A DNA stretch of 64,000 nt from Nitrospira sp. (GTDB lineage: Bacteria > Nitrospirota > Nitrospiria > Nitrospirales > Nitrospiraceae): NCBI GenBank assembly GCA_024998685.1, contig JACOEH010000002.1, forward strand, positions 1 to 64,000, given 5' to 3'. The notes under the pieces are model-generated. The model worked only from the letters and a program-made list of their open reading frames with translations. It was not told the DNA's origin and ran no database searches. This document shows, one piece after another, positions 7,662 to 15,451 of this stretch (its first letter is position 1; the number at the start of each line of letters is the position of its first letter). The position numbers and the translations under genes were made by a program.

Positions 7662-9368
7662 TCAAAGCGAGCGTTCTTGGGCGCGCTTATCCAAGCGTTG
7701 AATAGCGGATGTCAGGGTATGCCCCACCCGATGTAAAACCGTGTCGACATAGAGTCGATTGAGGAACAGCACATACAGGTGAATCCGAACGCTGTTGATC
7801 CACGATGGCGTCCACACCGTCCGGCCATGGGCCCGCATGTACAGATAGACCCAGCCCACAATCGTCGTCAGCGTCGATACCACGAGGAGGAGATCAAAGA
7901 GCCAGTCCGGAAGGTCACCGGCCTTGAAGTACGAGGCGACCTCTTCCGGGTCAGGGTACAGGAACGCCGTGAACGATTCGACGGCAAACAGATAGACAAA
8001 CACGATAAACAAGAGCGTCAGCAACATCGCCGCCGATACTTTCCAGGAAGCGACGGCCCGCAATCGGGTCAGCGTCAAAATCGCCTGCGAAGAGGTGATC
8101 CAGATGAAAAAGAGAAAGATGACGGTCCCCTGGGATTCCAACAGCGGAATCCGTAAGATGCCATGAGTGGCCAGCAGGATGAGTAAGGGAATGAGCAGGG
8201 TCGTGAGCACTCCCGTCGTCCAAGTCAGGGGCGAGTAATTGTCTTCCTCCGTCTCTTGCTCCGGATGGGGAAGTACGGGCTCCTGTCTCGCCTTATGAAT
8301 GACATTCCCGCTGTACAAGAATACCGTCGCCTTGAACAGACCGTGGGCGATCAAGTGAAACACCGCGAGCGAAAAGGCGCCCAGACCGCATTCCATGATC
8401 ATATAGCCCATTTGGCCGATCGTCGAAAAGCCGAGCATGTTTTTAATGTCGTTTTGCACCAACATCATGGTTGCACCGAGGATGGCCGTCAGTGTCCCGA
8501 TCACGAGGGCGATGTGCAGAGTCGTCGAACTCATTCCGAAGAGCGGGGCCAGGCGGTTGATGAGAAAGCCTGCGGCATTGATGATGCCCGCGTGCAGTAA
8601 GGCGGTCACGGACGTGGGAGCATAAAGATATCTGGGGAGCCAGCCGTAAAATGGAAATTGGGCGGACTTACTCATTCCGCCGACAAGGAGCAGCAAGGTG
8701 ACCGCCGTCGCGCCGTTGAATTCGACACCGGAGAACAAGGACACGGTTGCCGTCGATTGCGCGGCGATGTCAAATAGGTCGGGAAATTCCAAGGTGCCGT
8801 ACAGCGAGTAAGCCAGCACGGTCCCACCCAAGAAGGCGACATCACCGACCCGCAAGAGCGTGAAGGTTCGAAACGCGCTTTTCAACGTTTCTTGGTGGCT
8901 ATGATTGTGGACGAGGAGGTAGAGGAGGTAACTCAACAATTGCCACAGCACGAACAACATCAGCAAGTTCGCGCTGGACACCATGCAGAGGAGGACACAC
9001 ACGGTCAGCCCGATCAGGGCGAGATACCGGCGCTCGTGCAAATCCTGGTACATATACTCGACGGAGTACGTGTAAATGATCGTGCCGATACCGGAGATTA
9101 ATACCATCATGACTGCGCTTAGCCGATCGATGTACAGACCGATCGGAACGGCCAACACAGTGGACGCGACCGGATCGTACAGCCTAAGCGTAATCGGACC
9201 TTCCATGGCCACGACGGAGAGTGTGGCGATGGCGCTACAGAAAGCCGCACCGATCGGCCAGGCGGCGATCTTTGCGCGGACATGGTGCGAGGCCTCGCTA
9301 CCGACGCCGACGATAAGCGCGGCGATCAATGGAAGCAGCGGCACGAGTAACACAGCGGACATCATCAC
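7662..9368 (-). CDS. dabB: DabB-like NuoL-family ion-translocating subunit (copy 2), 568 aa
   Basis: This is the first gene of the leftward carbon-uptake cluster and a paralogue of 5635-7341, with the same length and the same signatures (SANLLMLFVLWQLLSYLLYLL, KSAQFPFYGWLPRYLYAPTSVTALLHAG, QNDIKNMLGFSTIGQMGYM). The active helices keep the lysines expected for ion transfer. The N-terminal third differs most from copy 1, which suggests a different partner or ion. Two DabB chains could form alternative complexes with the single DabA or a larger antiporter module. A 320-base spacer with a dispersed repeat and hairpin separates it from copy 1, so it may be transcribed partly on its own. The three leading methionines leave the exact start open by two codons. 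Confidence 0.85.
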   Translation of the reverse strand: MMMSAVLLVPLLPLIAALIVGVGSEASHHVRAKIAAWPIGAAFCSAIATLSVVAMEGPITLRLYDPVASTVLAVPIGLYIDRLSAVMMVLISGIGTIIYTYSVEYMYQDLHERRYLALIGLTVCVLLCMVSSANLLMLFVLWQLLSYLLYLLVHNHSHQETLKSAFRTFTLLRVGDVAFLGGTVLAYSLYGTLEFPDLFDIAAQSTATVSLFSGVEFNGATAVTLLLLVGGMSKSAQFPFYGWLPRYLYAPTSVTALLHAGIINAAGFLINRLAPLFGMSSTTLHIALVIGTLTAILGATMMLVQNDIKNMLGFSTIGQMGYMIMECGLGAFSLAVFHLIAHGLFKATVFLYSGNVIHKARQEPVLPHPEQETEEDNYSPLTWTTGVLTTLLIPLLILLATHGILRIPLLESQGTVIFLFFIWITSSQAILTLTRLRAVASWKVSAAMLLTLLFIVFVYLFAVESFTAFLYPDPEEVASYFKAGDLPDWLFDLLLVVSTLTTIVGWVYLYMRAHGRTVWTPSWINSVRIHLYVLFLNRLYVDTVLHRVGHTLTSAIQRLDKRAQERSL

Positions 9369-9374
9369 CTCAAA

Positions 9375-9497
9375 CAGGATGCTGAAAAAGTCCGCCAGCG
9401 GCGTTCTCGCATCGCTCAGAGGCTCAACGTACCGAAGCGTACGCCTTGCCCCCTTCGCTCGCTGCGGCCTTGCTGGACAGCCTTTTTGAGCATCCTG
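9375..9497. repeat. Dispersed intergenic repeat with terminal inverted repeats, copy 2
   Basis: This 123-base element begins CAGGATGCTGAAAAAG and ends CTTTTTGAGCATCCTG, a 16-base terminal inverted repeat with one mismatch. The left end recurs, inverted, at 40060-40078 and the right part resembles 7430-7474. It has no coding potential. The inverted ends suggest a MITE-like element; flanking target-site duplications are not obvious. Confidence 0.7.
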
Positions 9498-9881
9498 AAG
9501 TTATTCTAGCCAGCTGCCTAAAACACAAAAGCCAACCGATGTGCTCGACACTCTGTCGACGCAGTTCGGTTGGCTAGTACTGCGGCCGGCCTCTCGCATG
9601 AACTGCCGGTCACCCTACGATCCATCGCACGGGAAACTCGTGATCCCACCGATCCGTGACCGTGTTACACTACCAAGATCGACAGCATCGCCGTTGGTTT
9701 AAAACGGTTCATACATAATATGAACGAGCAGCGTCAAGGACGAATCGAAAGACCGGGTCTCTCAACCGGAGATTCTTGGCCCGAAAGACCCATGATCAGT
9801 AATTGATTAAGACCAAAGACCCAGGGCGGTACTCGCCCTTCTTGTCATGCAATCCTTGAGGATGATATGTGAAGTTCGATT
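9498..9881. other. Divergent intergenic region with a long stem-loop
   Basis: This spacer separates the leftward dabB-like gene from the rightward DUF2294 gene. Its one clear structure is a hairpin at 9530-9575, where AGCCAACCGA pairs perfectly with TCGGTTGGCT around an inner TCGAC/GTCGA stem. There is no T-run, so a terminator is unlikely; a regulatory RNA leader or protein-binding site is possible. I see no gene in the rest. Confidence 0.5.
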
Positions 9882-10232
9882 ATGGAAAATTCAATACGTA
9901 ACGCGATCATCAAGTTCGAGCAGGAATTTCTGGGGCGAGGCCCTGATGAAGTCCGTGCATTAGTGGCGCGGGATCTCGTGGTCGTCCGCCTCAAAGGCGT
10001 TCTGACGCCGGCCGAACGGCAGTTGGCGAAAACGCCGGAAGGTATCGAGATGGTCAAGCGGCTCCGGCAAAATTTAATCGCGCAGGGCCGCGACAAGCTC
10101 TGCGAACAAGTCAGTGAGATCACCGGTACCAAAATCTTGGGACTCTTCACGGATATTGATGTGCAGCTCGGAGAGCGAGTCTTTGTCTTTACCATGGACC
10201 GAGACATCAGACCGGCGGCCGATAAGATATAG
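9882..10232 (+). CDS. DUF2294 family protein (116 aa)
   Basis: This small soluble protein matches the DUF2294 family: the opening IRNAIIKFEQEFLGRGPDEV, the central RDLVVVRLKGVLTPAERQLA and LFTDIDVQLGERVFVFTMD near the end are characteristic. The function is unknown. In other bacteria DUF2294 genes sit near carbon uptake or sodium-dependent transport genes; here it is divergent from the dab-type cluster and six bases before selO, so it could belong to either context. It has no signal peptide or membrane segment and is of normal family length. Confidence 0.75.
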   Translation: MENSIRNAIIKFEQEFLGRGPDEVRALVARDLVVVRLKGVLTPAERQLAKTPEGIEMVKRLRQNLIAQGRDKLCEQVSEITGTKILGLFTDIDVQLGERVFVFTMDRDIRPAADKI

Positions 10233-10238
10233 TCTTCC

Positions 10239-11714
10239 ATGACTCGGCGAACACTGGAAACGCTTTCTTTCGACAATACCTATGCCCGTCTTCCTCAAAC
10301 CTTTTATGCGAGATTGAATCCGACTCCGTTTAGCGCCCCTCCTTATCTGATTCATGCCGATCGAGCAGCAGCGGAGTTGATCGAACTTGATCCGGCGCAA
10401 TTGATGCGGTCGGAGTTCCCGGCACTTTTCGGCGGGAGTGCATTGGCAACAGGGATGGAGCCCCTCGCCATGCTGTACTCCGGCCATCAATTCGGCGTCT
10501 ATGTTCCGCAATTAGGCGACGGACGGGCCGTTCTCCTCGGCGAGGTGACAAACGAGCGGGGAGAACGATGGGACTTACATCTCAAAGGCGCGGGAATGAC
10601 CCCGTTTTCACGTGACGGAGACGGCCGGGCGGTGTTGCGCTCGACGATCCGTGAGTATCTCTGCTGTGCCGCGATGCGTGGCCTCGGTATCCCGACCACG
10701 CAGGCACTCTGCCTCGTCGGCAGCGACGACAAGGTGTATCGGGAGCAGGTCGAGACCGGCGCGATGCTGGTCCGCATGGCGCCCTCGCATGTTCGCTTCG
10801 GCACATTTGAAGTCTTCTATTACCGGAAACAGCATGAGCATTTGAAAACGCTCGCAGATTACGTAATCGATCAACATTTCCCATATCTTCGTGATGCCGG
10901 AGAAAAATACGTTCGATTCTTTGCGGAAGTCGTCGAGCGCACCGCGAAGCTGATCGCCCAATGGCAGGCTGCTGGTTGGGCGCACGGGGTCATGAATACC
11001 GACAACATGTCGATCTTGGGCCTGACGCTGGACTATGGTCCGTATGGCTTCATGGACGACTATGACGCGGGCTTCATCTGCAATCACTCGGATCACAACG
11101 GCCGCTATGCCTTCAACCAACAGCCCTATATCGGGCTTTGGAATCTGAGCTGCTTGGCGCAAGCCTTGTTGCCGTTGGCGGAGAAGGATGCATTGAAGGC
11201 ATGTCTTGAGATCTATCAATCCCTGTTTGATCGGGAATATTTGACGCTCATGCGGAAGAAATTCGGATTGGTGGCCGAGCAGGCAGAAGACGACGATCTC
11301 ATTCGCGACTTCCTGGGGCTCCTCCAAGATAGCCATGCGGATCATACGATCGTGTTCAGGGAATTGAGCACGTTTTCCACGGCTGACGGCGCAACCAACG
11401 AACAATTGCGCGAACATTTCCTCAACCGTGACCGTTTCGACGAGTGGGCGGTGCGCTATCGGGATCGGCTGCGGCATGAACGCAACCATAACGATGAGCG
11501 GCGTGGTCGTATGAATCGTGTGAACCCCAGGTATGTGCTGAGGAACTATCTTGTGCAAACGGCGATTGAAAAGGCTCAGAACAAGGACTTCTCTGAAATC
11601 GACCGGCTCTTCACGTTGCTACAAGACCCTTTCACCGATCAACAGGGCATGGAAGCCTATGCGCTTCCCCCACCGAGCTGGGGGAAGCATCTGGCTATAA
11701 GTTGTTCATCGTAA
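10239..11714 (+). CDS. selO: Protein adenylyltransferase SelO (YdiU/UPF0061), 491 aa
   Basis: SelO is a pseudokinase-fold enzyme that transfers AMP from ATP to protein side chains and takes part in redox stress responses. Family motifs are clear: YSGHQFGVYVPQLGDGRA (residues about 80-97), LHLKGAGMTPFSRDGDGRAV with the nucleotide-binding lysine at about 116, HGVMNTDNMSI near 249 and LDYGPYGFMDDYD just after. It ends in SCSS, the conserved redox-active C-terminal cysteine motif that is selenocysteine in some homologues. It lies six bases after the DUF2294 gene and is followed 34 bases later by an esterase, so the four genes to 13214 may be one transcript. ATG 10239 matches the usual start. Confidence 0.93.
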   Translation: MTRRTLETLSFDNTYARLPQTFYARLNPTPFSAPPYLIHADRAAAELIELDPAQLMRSEFPALFGGSALATGMEPLAMLYSGHQFGVYVPQLGDGRAVLLGEVTNERGERWDLHLKGAGMTPFSRDGDGRAVLRSTIREYLCCAAMRGLGIPTTQALCLVGSDDKVYREQVETGAMLVRMAPSHVRFGTFEVFYYRKQHEHLKTLADYVIDQHFPYLRDAGEKYVRFFAEVVERTAKLIAQWQAAGWAHGVMNTDNMSILGLTLDYGPYGFMDDYDAGFICNHSDHNGRYAFNQQPYIGLWNLSCLAQALLPLAEKDALKACLEIYQSLFDREYLTLMRKKFGLVAEQAEDDDLIRDFLGLLQDSHADHTIVFRELSTFSTADGATNEQLREHFLNRDRFDEWAVRYRDRLRHERNHNDERRGRMNRVNPRYVLRNYLVQTAIEKAQNKDFSEIDRLFTLLQDPFTDQQGMEAYALPPPSWGKHLAISCSS

Positions 11715-11748
11715 GGTCATCGGCAATCACGATGTTCAGGGAGTCCTC

Positions 11749-12465
11749 ATGCGAGAAGCCTTACTGGGTGGATTAAAGGTCCGACTTGTCGGCGGTTCAG
11801 ATGGACGGGGTGGGGGTGACGGTCCAATCGTCCTGCTTCTTCACGGCTTCGGCGCGCCGGGCAACGATCTGGTGCCGCTGGCGGACGTGATCGAGGTTCC
11901 TCGAGGAACCAGATGGCTCTTTCCCGAAGCCCCTCTCTCGCTCAATATGGGTTTCGGCGATTCGCGCGCCTGGTGGATTATCGACTTCGCGAGGATTCAG
12001 GAAGATCGTGCCGCCGGTCGTATGCGTGATCTGTCAGTGGAGATTCCACAGGGTTTGGCCCTGGCGCGAGAACGTTTTCTGGCATTCCTCACGGAATTAC
12101 CCCGGCAGTTCCAGATCGACTACAAGAAGACGGTCATCGGAGGATTTTCGCAAGGGGCGATGCTCACCTGTGATGCCGTCTTGCATACCGACTATCCGTT
12201 CGCAGGCTTGGTGCAGTTGTCCGGTAACTTGCTGGCTCAGGCAATCTGGAGCCCGCTCATTCCTAAACGGAAGGGATTGCCGGTCTTTCAAAGCCACGGC
12301 ACGCTGGACGACATCCTGCCGCATATCGGCGCGGAGCATCTGCGCGACGCACTGACTCAATCGGGCCTCGCCGTCGAGTGGCAAAGCTTTCGAGGCGGAC
12401 ACGAAATTCCGGAACCCGTGCTGCAGCGACTCAGTGCGTTCATTACAAAGGCATTCAACGCATGA
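11749..12465 (+). CDS. Phospholipase/carboxylesterase family alpha/beta hydrolase (238 aa)
   Basis: This serine hydrolase is of the YpfH / carboxylesterase type. The oxyanion-region LLLHGFGAPGND comes near residue 28, the nucleophile elbow GGFSQGAML near 140, and the catalytic Asp and His are probably in FQSHGTLDDILP and FRGGHEIPEPV. It is cytosolic, with no signal peptide. The substrate is unknown; homologues cleave short acyl esters or lysophospholipids. Its stop overlaps the start of the next hydrolase in an ATGA junction, so both are translated together. Confidence 0.85.
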   Translation: MREALLGGLKVRLVGGSDGRGGGDGPIVLLLHGFGAPGNDLVPLADVIEVPRGTRWLFPEAPLSLNMGFGDSRAWWIIDFARIQEDRAAGRMRDLSVEIPQGLALARERFLAFLTELPRQFQIDYKKTVIGGFSQGAMLTCDAVLHTDYPFAGLVQLSGNLLAQAIWSPLIPKRKGLPVFQSHGTLDDILPHIGAEHLRDALTQSGLAVEWQSFRGGHEIPEPVLQRLSAFITKAFNA

Positions 12466-13214
12466 GCATGCAGCCATTCGAGCTCACAGGGGGGGACGGC
12501 AAGCGCATCAAGGGTGATCGTCTCGATGGGACCGCTCGGCGTATTCTGTTCATCACCGGCTTTCTGTCCAAACGCTGGGGCAACAAGAGCAAGACGTTGG
12601 CGCAATGGTGTCGAGAGCGAGGCTGGGGGTTCTGTTGTTACGACGTTCGCGGGTTCGGCGATTCGGAAGGACAGTTCACGGACTACACGCTCTCCGATTG
12701 GATCGCCGATGCACGTGTCGTCCTGGGTATGCTTCAATCCGAGCCAAAGATGACCATCGTGGGTAATTCGCTCGGCAGTTGGATCGCTTGGTTGGTTGCG
12801 CAAGAGTCTCCCATCGTGGAAGAGCTCATCCTGATCGCGCCGGCGTTCAATATGATGGGCGAGCGAGCCAGGACCATTTCCAAGGAACGGCTCCATGATT
12901 GGCATACCGCCGGATGGATGCCGTGGGATGACGATCCGTTACACAAAGATTGGCCGTTGTCCTGGAAATGGGTGGAGGAAAGCGAAGCTTATTGGGCCAA
13001 GACTTTTGATATCGTCCGTCACGTCAAGACGACGATCCTTCACGGCCTTCAAGATACGGTGATTTTGCCGGAAGGGAGTAAGTCTTTTGCCAACGAACTG
13101 CTTCGCCGCGATCGGAGCTTTCCGCTTGATCTTCAACTAATTCACGGCGACCATCGGCTTAGTAGTCCCCAACACCTGGAACAGTTTCGCCGGCTGGTCA
13201 TGAGGGAGGCCTGA
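12462..13214 (+). CDS. Alpha/beta hydrolase (250 aa)
   Basis: This is a second serine hydrolase, translationally coupled to the first (ATGA overlap at 12462-12465). It has the lid-less fold of small esterases: ILFITGFLSKRWGNKS at the N-terminus, YDVRGFGDSEG, nucleophile elbow VGNSLGSWIAW with Ser near 102, and a catalytic histidine in HGDHRLSSPQHLEQF at the end. The substrate is unknown. Its last 23 codons are repeated, with changes, after hipA at 15165-15232, as part of a 235-base direct duplication. The downstream 55-residue gene overlaps its stop (TGATG). Confidence 0.85.
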   Translation: MSMQPFELTGGDGKRIKGDRLDGTARRILFITGFLSKRWGNKSKTLAQWCRERGWGFCCYDVRGFGDSEGQFTDYTLSDWIADARVVLGMLQSEPKMTIVGNSLGSWIAWLVAQESPIVEELILIAPAFNMMGERARTISKERLHDWHTAGWMPWDDDPLHKDWPLSWKWVEESEAYWAKTFDIVRHVKTTILHGLQDTVILPEGSKSFANELLRRDRSFPLDLQLIHGDHRLSSPQHLEQFRRLVMREA

Positions 13215-13380
13215 TGATGATCTTGATTCACAAAGAATGCGGCGATCCGGCGCGGAAGAATCGCCGGTCGGCGAAGTTTGCGCGATTCCGGTCGATCGCT
13301 TTCCTTTCCCCTGTTTCACCTGCTTGGAGGAGATCTTCGACGAATCCGAAGTGCGGTTGTCGGAAGAGCTGGGCATCTAG
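13147..13380. repeat. Left copy of the direct repeat flanking hipBA
   Basis: This block holds the last codons of the upstream alpha/beta hydrolase gene and a 55-codon gene broken by one missing base. It is repeated in direct orientation at 15165-15399, clearly homologous over its whole length. Between the copies lie the hipB promoter, hipB and hipA (1784 bases). Confidence 0.85.
13214..13380 (+). pseudogene. Frameshifted copy of a 55-residue cysteine-rich protein
   Basis: This reads like the intact gene at 15232-15399 (MMILIHKECGDPA against MLVLIHKECGGPA), but one base is missing near 13253 (GCGCGGAAG against GCGCTGGAAG). That shifts the frame and loses the CFTCLEE motif. It overlaps the hydrolase stop just as the intact copy overlaps the hydrolase remnant. 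It is probably the original location, inactivated after duplication. Confidence 0.8.
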
Positions 13381-13524
13381 ACCGCACATGCGCCACCCTC
13401 GTCGTCGCCCAGTCTTCAAGGTTGCCTGCACCGTCACATTGGCATCTGTCGGCTGAACCTATCGGCATCCCAAGGTACTGAACTTATCGTCTTCGGCTCA
13501 TAATTTATAAATATGTGTTAATAA

Positions 13525-13558
13525 CGATATTGTCATGATATCGTGAATAGCGCATAAT
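13525..13558 (+). promoter_or_regulatory. hipBA promoter with an overlapping operator-like palindrome
   Basis: A -35 element TTGTCA (13530-13535) and a -10 element CATAAT (13553-13558) are exactly 17 bases apart, 19 bases before the hipB start codon. An inverted repeat CGATAT-N7-ATATCG (13525-13543) covers the -35 box, as expected for repression by the HipB helix-turn-helix protein. The surrounding DNA is much richer in A and T than its neighbours. Confidence 0.7.
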
Positions 13559-13576
13559 GCCTGCGATGGAGGAGTT

Positions 13577-13828
13577 ATGGGTGACCTTGCACGAGATCCA
13601 AAACAGATCGGAAATCTGATCAGGCGGATCAGGAAGAAACAAGGACTCAGTCAAACGCAATTGGGCGAAAAGGCCGGCCTTCGACAGGAGACCATCTCTC
13701 TGATCGAGACAGGGAATCCCTCGGCGACTATGGAAACCATACTGAGCGTGCTGGCTGCACTCGAATTGGAATTCCGAATTGTCCCGCGCTCCAAAGGCCG
13801 AGCGGCTGATCTTGAGGAGATCTTCTGA
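13577..13828 (+). CDS. hipB: HipB-like antitoxin, XRE-family DNA-binding protein (83 aa)
   Basis: This is the antitoxin and autorepressor of a HipBA module. A helix-turn-helix of the Cro/C1 type spans about residues 12-65 (IGNLIRRIRKKQGLSQTQLG, then LRQETISLIETG). The C-terminus (FRIVPRSKGRAADLEEIF) resembles the HipB tail that contacts HipA. The start follows GGAGGAG at good spacing, and the stop overlaps the hipA start by one base (TGATG), so the pair is translationally coupled. An operator-like inverted repeat covers its promoter. Confidence 0.88.
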   Translation: MGDLARDPKQIGNLIRRIRKKQGLSQTQLGEKAGLRQETISLIETGNPSATMETILSVLAALELEFRIVPRSKGRAADLEEIF

Positions 13829-15162
13829 TGGCACGCCGCCGCATCCATGCACCGTTGCGCGTACTGGTGAACAACAGGCCGGTCGGCCAGCTCAGCAAAG
13901 CGCCCACCGGCGCGATCGATTTCCAGTATGGCGCTCAGTGGTTGGAGTGGGAGCACGCGCTACCGGTCTCGTTGTCCCTTCCGTTGCGGGAGGATGTCTA
14001 CAGAGGCGAAGCGGTCGCGGCAGTGTTCGAGAATCTCTTGCCGGATTCCGACGTCCTGAAGCGGCGTGTGGCTGAAAAAGTGGGAGCAGCCGGAACGGAC
14101 GCCTATAGTCTGCTGGCTGCCATCGGCCGGGATTGCGTCGGAGCCTTGCAATTCATGGGCATCGATGACGCCAATGAGGGTGACACAACCACGATCAATG
14201 GGGAAACCATAACGGAGGCAGCGATCGAAAAACTCCTCTGCGGTCTTGCCCAGGCCCCGCTCGGGCTAAGCCGTGATGAGGCGTTCCGAATTTCGGTGGC
14301 CGGCGCGCAGGAAAAGACCGCGCTGCTGCGGCATAAAGGTCGGTGGTGGAAACCCACGGGCACGACGCCGACCACGCATATTTTCAAGAAACAGATCGGT
14401 CGTCTACCCAATGGCCTTGATCTGTCGAACAGTGTCGAGAATGAATTCTACTGCCTCAAACTGGCGGAGGCCTTCGGGTTGCCGGTTAACAAGGTAGAGA
14501 TGCACACATTCGGGGACACCAAGGCACTGATCATCGAGCGATTCGACCGGCGCTGGACGAAAGACAAGAGGCTTCTGCGCCTGCCCCAGGAGGATTGTTG
14601 CCAGGCATTGTCCGTTCCACCAACAAGAAAATATCAAAGCGAGGGAGGGCCAGGGCTAGTCCGGATTCTCGATTTGCTGAAAGGGAGCGATCAGCCGGCA
14701 GCAGACCGGGTTACAGTATTGAAGGCGCAGATGTTTTTCTGGCTGATTGGCGCAACAGACGGGCACGCGAAGAATTTCAGCATCTTCCTCGGCCCCGGTG
14801 GCAGCTTTCATCTGACGCCGCTGTATGATGTCTTGACCGCGCAGCCGAGCTTCGATGGGAAACAGATCGACCGTCGGCAGATGAGGCTCTCCATGTCGGT
14901 CGGCACGAATCGCCATTACCGGATCAGTGAAATAAAAGGTCGCCATTTCGTCCAGACCGGAAAGGCGGCAGGCATGGCGGAATCGATGGTGCGTGCCGTG
15001 ATCGAAGAAATGGTGGGGACGGCGCCGCGTGCGCTTCAAAAGGTTGAAAGCGCATTGCCGACGGATTTTCCACCGGCTCTTCATGCTTCGGTAGGCAAGG
15101 GAGTAATGGGACGCTTGGATCTGCTGCAGATCGGAATTGAGGCCAAGGGTAGCGAACGGTAG
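13828..15162 (+). CDS. hipA: HipA-like serine/threonine kinase toxin (444 aa)
   Basis: HipA toxins phosphorylate glutamyl-tRNA synthetase and halt growth until HipB binds them. The chain has the HipA N-terminal subdomain (about 1-110), the nucleotide loop ISVAGAQEKTALL near residue 153, LIIERFDRRW near 233, the catalytic loop ATDGHAKNFSIFL with D311 and the metal-binding aspartate D334 in TPLYDVLT. The spacing of these two residues equals that of D309 and D332 in E. coli HipA, and the length is normal, so the kinase looks intact. The target in this organism cannot be read from sequence. The module sits between 235-base direct repeats. Confidence 0.9.
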   Translation: MARRRIHAPLRVLVNNRPVGQLSKAPTGAIDFQYGAQWLEWEHALPVSLSLPLREDVYRGEAVAAVFENLLPDSDVLKRRVAEKVGAAGTDAYSLLAAIGRDCVGALQFMGIDDANEGDTTTINGETITEAAIEKLLCGLAQAPLGLSRDEAFRISVAGAQEKTALLRHKGRWWKPTGTTPTTHIFKKQIGRLPNGLDLSNSVENEFYCLKLAEAFGLPVNKVEMHTFGDTKALIIERFDRRWTKDKRLLRLPQEDCCQALSVPPTRKYQSEGGPGLVRILDLLKGSDQPAADRVTVLKAQMFFWLIGATDGHAKNFSIFLGPGGSFHLTPLYDVLTAQPSFDGKQIDRRQMRLSMSVGTNRHYRISEIKGRHFVQTGKAAGMAESMVRAVIEEMVGTAPRALQKVESALPTDFPPALHASVGKGVMGRLDLLQIGIEAKGSER

Positions 15163-15164
15163 GA

Positions 15165-15399
15165 GCGACCATCGTCTGAGTGGCCCCGAACACCTGGAGC
15201 TGTTTCGCCGATTGGTGATGAGAGAAGCCTGATGCTGGTGTTGATTCACAAAGAATGCGGCGGTCCGGCGCTGGAAGAATCGCCGGTCGGCGAAGTTTGC
15301 GCGATTCCGGTCGATCGCTTTCCCTTCCCCTGTTTCACCTGCTTGGAGGAGATCCTCGACGAATCCGAAGTGCGGTTGTCGGAGGAGTTGGGGATCTAA
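15165..15399. repeat. Right copy of the direct repeat flanking hipBA
   Basis: It starts three bases after the hipA stop. Positions 15165-15232 keep the last codons of the hydrolase (DHRLSGPEHLELFRRL) without its body, followed by the intact small cysteine-rich gene. Several substitutions separate it from 13147-13380, so the duplication is not recent. Confidence 0.85.
15232..15399 (+). CDS. Small cysteine-rich protein with a CxxC motif (55 aa), unknown function
   Basis: This gene encodes a 55-residue acidic protein with cysteines in HKECGG, GEVCAIP and PCFTCLEE. Four cysteines and a histidine could bind one zinc ion. The start overlaps the stop of a hydrolase remnant (TGATG), mirroring the frameshifted copy at 13214. 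A third, partial version (CFTCVEEIFDQSEVR) lies near 16727-16778. Preservation of this frame while its duplicate decayed suggests it is expressed. I do not recognise the family. Confidence 0.65.
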   Translation: MLVLIHKECGGPALEESPVGEVCAIPVDRFPFPCFTCLEEILDESEVRLSEELGI

Positions 15400-15451
15400 C
15401 AGATTCCAAACTCTAGAATAGATTCCAGAACCGGTAAACCCGGCTGCTGGT

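Noticed and set aside
5635-9368. Respiratory complex I (nuoL, nuoM, nuoN)
   Set aside because: No other nuo genes are present, the set is joined to DUF2309 (DabA) and a PII-like gene, and the two large chains are NuoL-type paralogues of equal length, as in DAB systems.
10608-11558. A 316-codon open frame opposite selO
   Set aside because: selO is strongly recognised on the plus strand over its whole length, and the antisense product has no family features.
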